Part shown: positions 61,884 through 64,000 of the stretch, one piece after another
Numbering within the stretch: the first letter of the stretch is position 1
Layout: each line of letters opens with the position of its first letter
NCBI GenBank assembly: GCA_037178625.1
Contig: CM074140.1
Span: forward strand, 1,178,001-1,242,000
DNA from: Skeletonema tropicum
Lineage: Eukaryota; Bacillariophyta; Thalassiosirophyceae; Thalassiosirales; Thalassiosiraceae
Reading direction: 5' to 3'
Length of the DNA: 64,000 nucleotides
Program-made: the position numbers and the translations under genes
The notes under the pieces: generated by a model
What the model saw: the letters and a program-made list of their open reading frames with translations, nothing else
Told to the model about the DNA's origin: nothing
The model's database searches: none

Positions 61884-62181
61884 TGCTACTTCGTAAGGAG
61901 CCTGTTGAAACCTTGGAACGGCGTGGCTCCGGATCTTTGCTGCTCCCTTCTAAGAGTCCCCGCAAATCGGCATCTTGTTGTTGTTTTTGCTGCTGCTGCT
62001 GCTGCTGATGTGGTGCGTTGTTTTCTTCATTGGCCTGCTACTGTCCAAAATTGTCTTGATTGTATTGTTGTTCACACCAGCATGATGATGACTATTTGCC
62101 CCATGATTGTTGTTGTTACTGTTCACGCCTCCATTCTCCACAGCAATATAATATTGGCCCACTCTACCCCAACAATCTTCC

Positions 62182-62448
62182 TCAAAAACAATCTTGGAAC
62201 CAATCGTGATGGATCAATATCATGAATGAATCATGAACAAGTTGGTGCCGCCCGCAATAATCAGCTTCAGTTCGTAATCTACGAAGTCTATCCATTTGAT
62301 GTTGTGCTGTAGTACATCGCATCGCCGCTGGAGCCGACGGATCATGATGATGGGTATGGTGGACACGCTGCTGCCGAATAATCACCAAGAGAAGCAGCAT
62401 GCAGCTGATGACGATGAAGATTCCTCGGTCTCGATGATGATGAACCAT
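62182..62448 (-). CDS. Possible type II membrane protein N-terminus (copy 3)
   Basis: Same protein start as the other two copies, but a 4-bp TGAA duplication near 62226 removes the early stop and extends the frame by ~14 codons (FMILIHHDWFQDCF). The difference shows that the downstream frame is not conserved among copies. Confidence 0.35.
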   Translation of the reverse strand: MVHHHRDRGIFIVISCMLLLLVIIRQQRVHHTHHHDPSAPAAMRCTTAQHQMDRLRRLRTEADYCGRHQLVHDSFMILIHHDWFQDCF

Positions 62449-63454
62449 CACCAGCCGAATGATTCATCAACTCCAACAGAAAATCAGCCCCGCCACGTAA
62501 ATACCGTAACACATCACCATAGTGCAGGGCGGCTTTCGAGCACAGTGCGATCGCGTCTCTGGTGTAATTGTCTATTTTCTATTTGCACAACAGCGACAGC
62601 GCTGACTCTACTACCACGGATCACGGGCAATATCGGGGGTCTCACTACTGTCTCAGTATCTACGCACAAATTCAAATAATAATATCATGATGATGTTGTC
62701 TGCCAAGTGTCTGCACCCATCTTTATTATTTGCAAAGCAGTAGGCAAAGTGTACTATTACTTCTCGGTACAACTCCCGTCATATGTGCTCTAGAACTTCC
62801 CTGTCGCATGATACAACTGGGTTTTGTGGTGACTCATGACTCGAGTTGAGGACTCGAGTCGCTACAACTGCCCTGATCGCAGGTAGCGGATGAAGCAAAC
62901 GAGCCTGCCAATGGCCACTCCCACTGCTATGGTAGCTGTGGTAGCGATAACTGTTTGAGCCGTCTCATCGGTGCTATCTGTCGTACACATTCAAACTGGT
63001 TCTTTTGCGACTCGTGACTACACCTGTTGCGACTCGTGACTACATCTGCAGGTGTAGTCACGAGTCGTCAGGTTGAGTCACGAGTCGCCACAAAACACTT
63101 CCACGCACGGATAATACTGGATAATACCATGTAATACAATACTGAGCCGCAACTCCATACATAATATGATGATAATATTATGGACCCGATGCCGTAATCA
63201 TAATAATACATGCATAGACGACGAATCGGGCGCTTAGAGAGATCATTACTCGTATCGAAGAATTGGGATTGAGCACAGTGATCGTGAAAGACTTGTCACA
63301 AAGAGTAGAGTGCAAAACTATATTGGGCGATATGATAGTAGATCAGCCGCGGCCGCTTTATTACGTCTCCGATTGTCGGAATAGTAGTGTGTCATAGCCA
63401 TTCGAGGTGGGTGCAATCTTTGAAACTGAGATTGAAAACGGATTGTAGACGATT

Positions 63455-63769
63455 ATGGAGACGAAGAGAAGGATGGCAGCAATCGCTGAAGAGGAAGTGT
63501 TGAAATACGTAAACGTTATCTCATGGCTCTTCCTGGCTGGCGTTACACCATCACAAGCCAAGAACAAACATGGGAATGAGAAGGTACGGAAAATCGTCCG
63601 TGTGAAATCTGGGGGCGGGCAGGCACTTGTAGTTGATTGCAATCATCAGTCGATCGGTACGGATGCTCTTAGATGCTGCTTCTTTGAATGCACATGGTTA
63701 TGGTGCCTTCCGATGAAAAAAATACTGACTCAACTGGGCATGAATACTTCCGCTGATGGTTACCGGTGA
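63455..63769 (+). CDS. Small ORF of unknown function (copy 3)
   Basis: Same 104 residues as the other two copies. An upstream frame at ~63260 is shifted by loss of one G relative to copies 1 and 2. Confidence 0.3.
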   Translation: METKRRMAAIAEEEVLKYVNVISWLFLAGVTPSQAKNKHGNEKVRKIVRVKSGGGQALVVDCNHQSIGTDALRCCFFECTWLWCLPMKKILTQLGMNTSADGYR

Positions 63770-64000
63770 TGCTGAAGGTGGAGAGCCCGGGTGAAGTGGT
63801 CGTGCAAACTTTCTTTTTGAATTGGTGGGACTGGGTGTAGCCGACGAAGATGCTACTGAAATCAACCGTGTAATGTGTGTCTTTGCATAAATACCGTGGG
63901 ACAGCGTATTTGGATGATTTCTACGTGCGAATTGAGAGTGGCAGCAAGAGGCGCTGAGGCGAATGAGCTTAGATGCGAACACCACAACATTTATTTTACA

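Larger units (their letters stand above)
55321..61967. repeat. Segmental tandem duplication, copy 2 (with insertions)
   Basis: Same unit as copy 1 but interrupted by a 1,568-bp insertion (56276-57843). At 60855-61262 a ~400-bp fragment of the BRCT exon region replaces ~500 bp of copy 1 sequence (about 54115-54617). Apart from those changes the two copies differ by a few substitutions and microindels. Confidence 0.92.
61968..64000. repeat. Segmental tandem duplication, copy 3 (cut by window end)
   Basis: Matches copies 1 and 2 from the trinucleotide run onward to the window edge. It lacks the copy 2 insertion (GGATGAAGCAAACGAG intact at ~62889). Its own small indels include an extra TGAA near 62226 and a G lost near 63264. 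Confidence 0.92.

Noticed and set aside
1..64000. tRNA, rRNA and CRISPR arrays
   Set aside because: I looked for T-loop GGTTCGAATCC-like boxes on both strands and found no cloverleaf; the regular repeats here are satellites with degenerate ~185-bp or 10-bp units, not spacer-repeat arrays.

Overview
The window looks like nuclear DNA of a diatom, probably a centric one. Genes are compact and alternate between strands, and introns are short (about 80-210 bp) with GT-AG ends. Several N-termini are signal peptides followed by an Ala-Phe or similar step, the ASAF-type plastid motif of diatoms. Other pointers are a plastid cytochrome c6 precursor, a plant-type cycloeucalenol cycloisomerase, a DUF1415 protein and several protein families I know only from stramenopiles. 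No operons, Shine-Dalgarno sites, rRNA or tRNA genes were seen.

Layout. 1-39.9 kb is a gene-rich housekeeping region. In order it holds an aldo-keto reductase tail joined to a VHL-like domain, a sterol isomerase, mitochondrial ribosomal protein L46, a plastid-type alpha/beta hydrolase, a MAM33/p32 matrix protein and heme A synthase COX15. A C/G-rich tandem repeat patch follows. Next come a predicted glutamine amidotransferase-methyltransferase fusion, an IQ-motif protein, FRA10AC1, an Asp/Asn beta-hydroxylase, a tandem pair of unknown genes around a membrane protein, and an ArfGAP protein. After these are a METTL21-like methyltransferase, a lycopene-cyclase-like flavoprotein, two unknown genes, a PAP/fibrillin-like protein, a seven-exon coiled-coil protein, an ankyrin protein, a DUF1415 protein, cytochrome c6 and a membrane protein.

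39.9-43.1 kb is gene-poor and carries simple repeats, including a run of 22 G. 43.14-49.75 kb has a foldback-like architecture: about 24 copies of a ~185 bp satellite, a central 1.1 kb segment with an open reading frame, then a few satellite copies in inverted orientation. 50.19-64 kb is a three-copy tandem segmental duplication (unit about 5.1 kb; the third copy runs off the window). It carries a BRCT-like coiled-coil gene. Copy 2 contains a 1,568 bp insertion with a putative transposon protein, and copies 1 and 3 keep the empty site, so the insertion boundaries can be read exactly.

Functional themes: mitochondrial biogenesis (L46, MAM33, COX15), plastid proteins (cytochrome c6, flavoprotein, DUF1415, hydroxylase and methyltransferase by targeting signal) and sterol synthesis. 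Several otherwise convincing genes contain single-base frame breaks, one in a C run of cytochrome c6. This suggests residual assembly indels, so frame breaks here should not be read as pseudogenes without checking.
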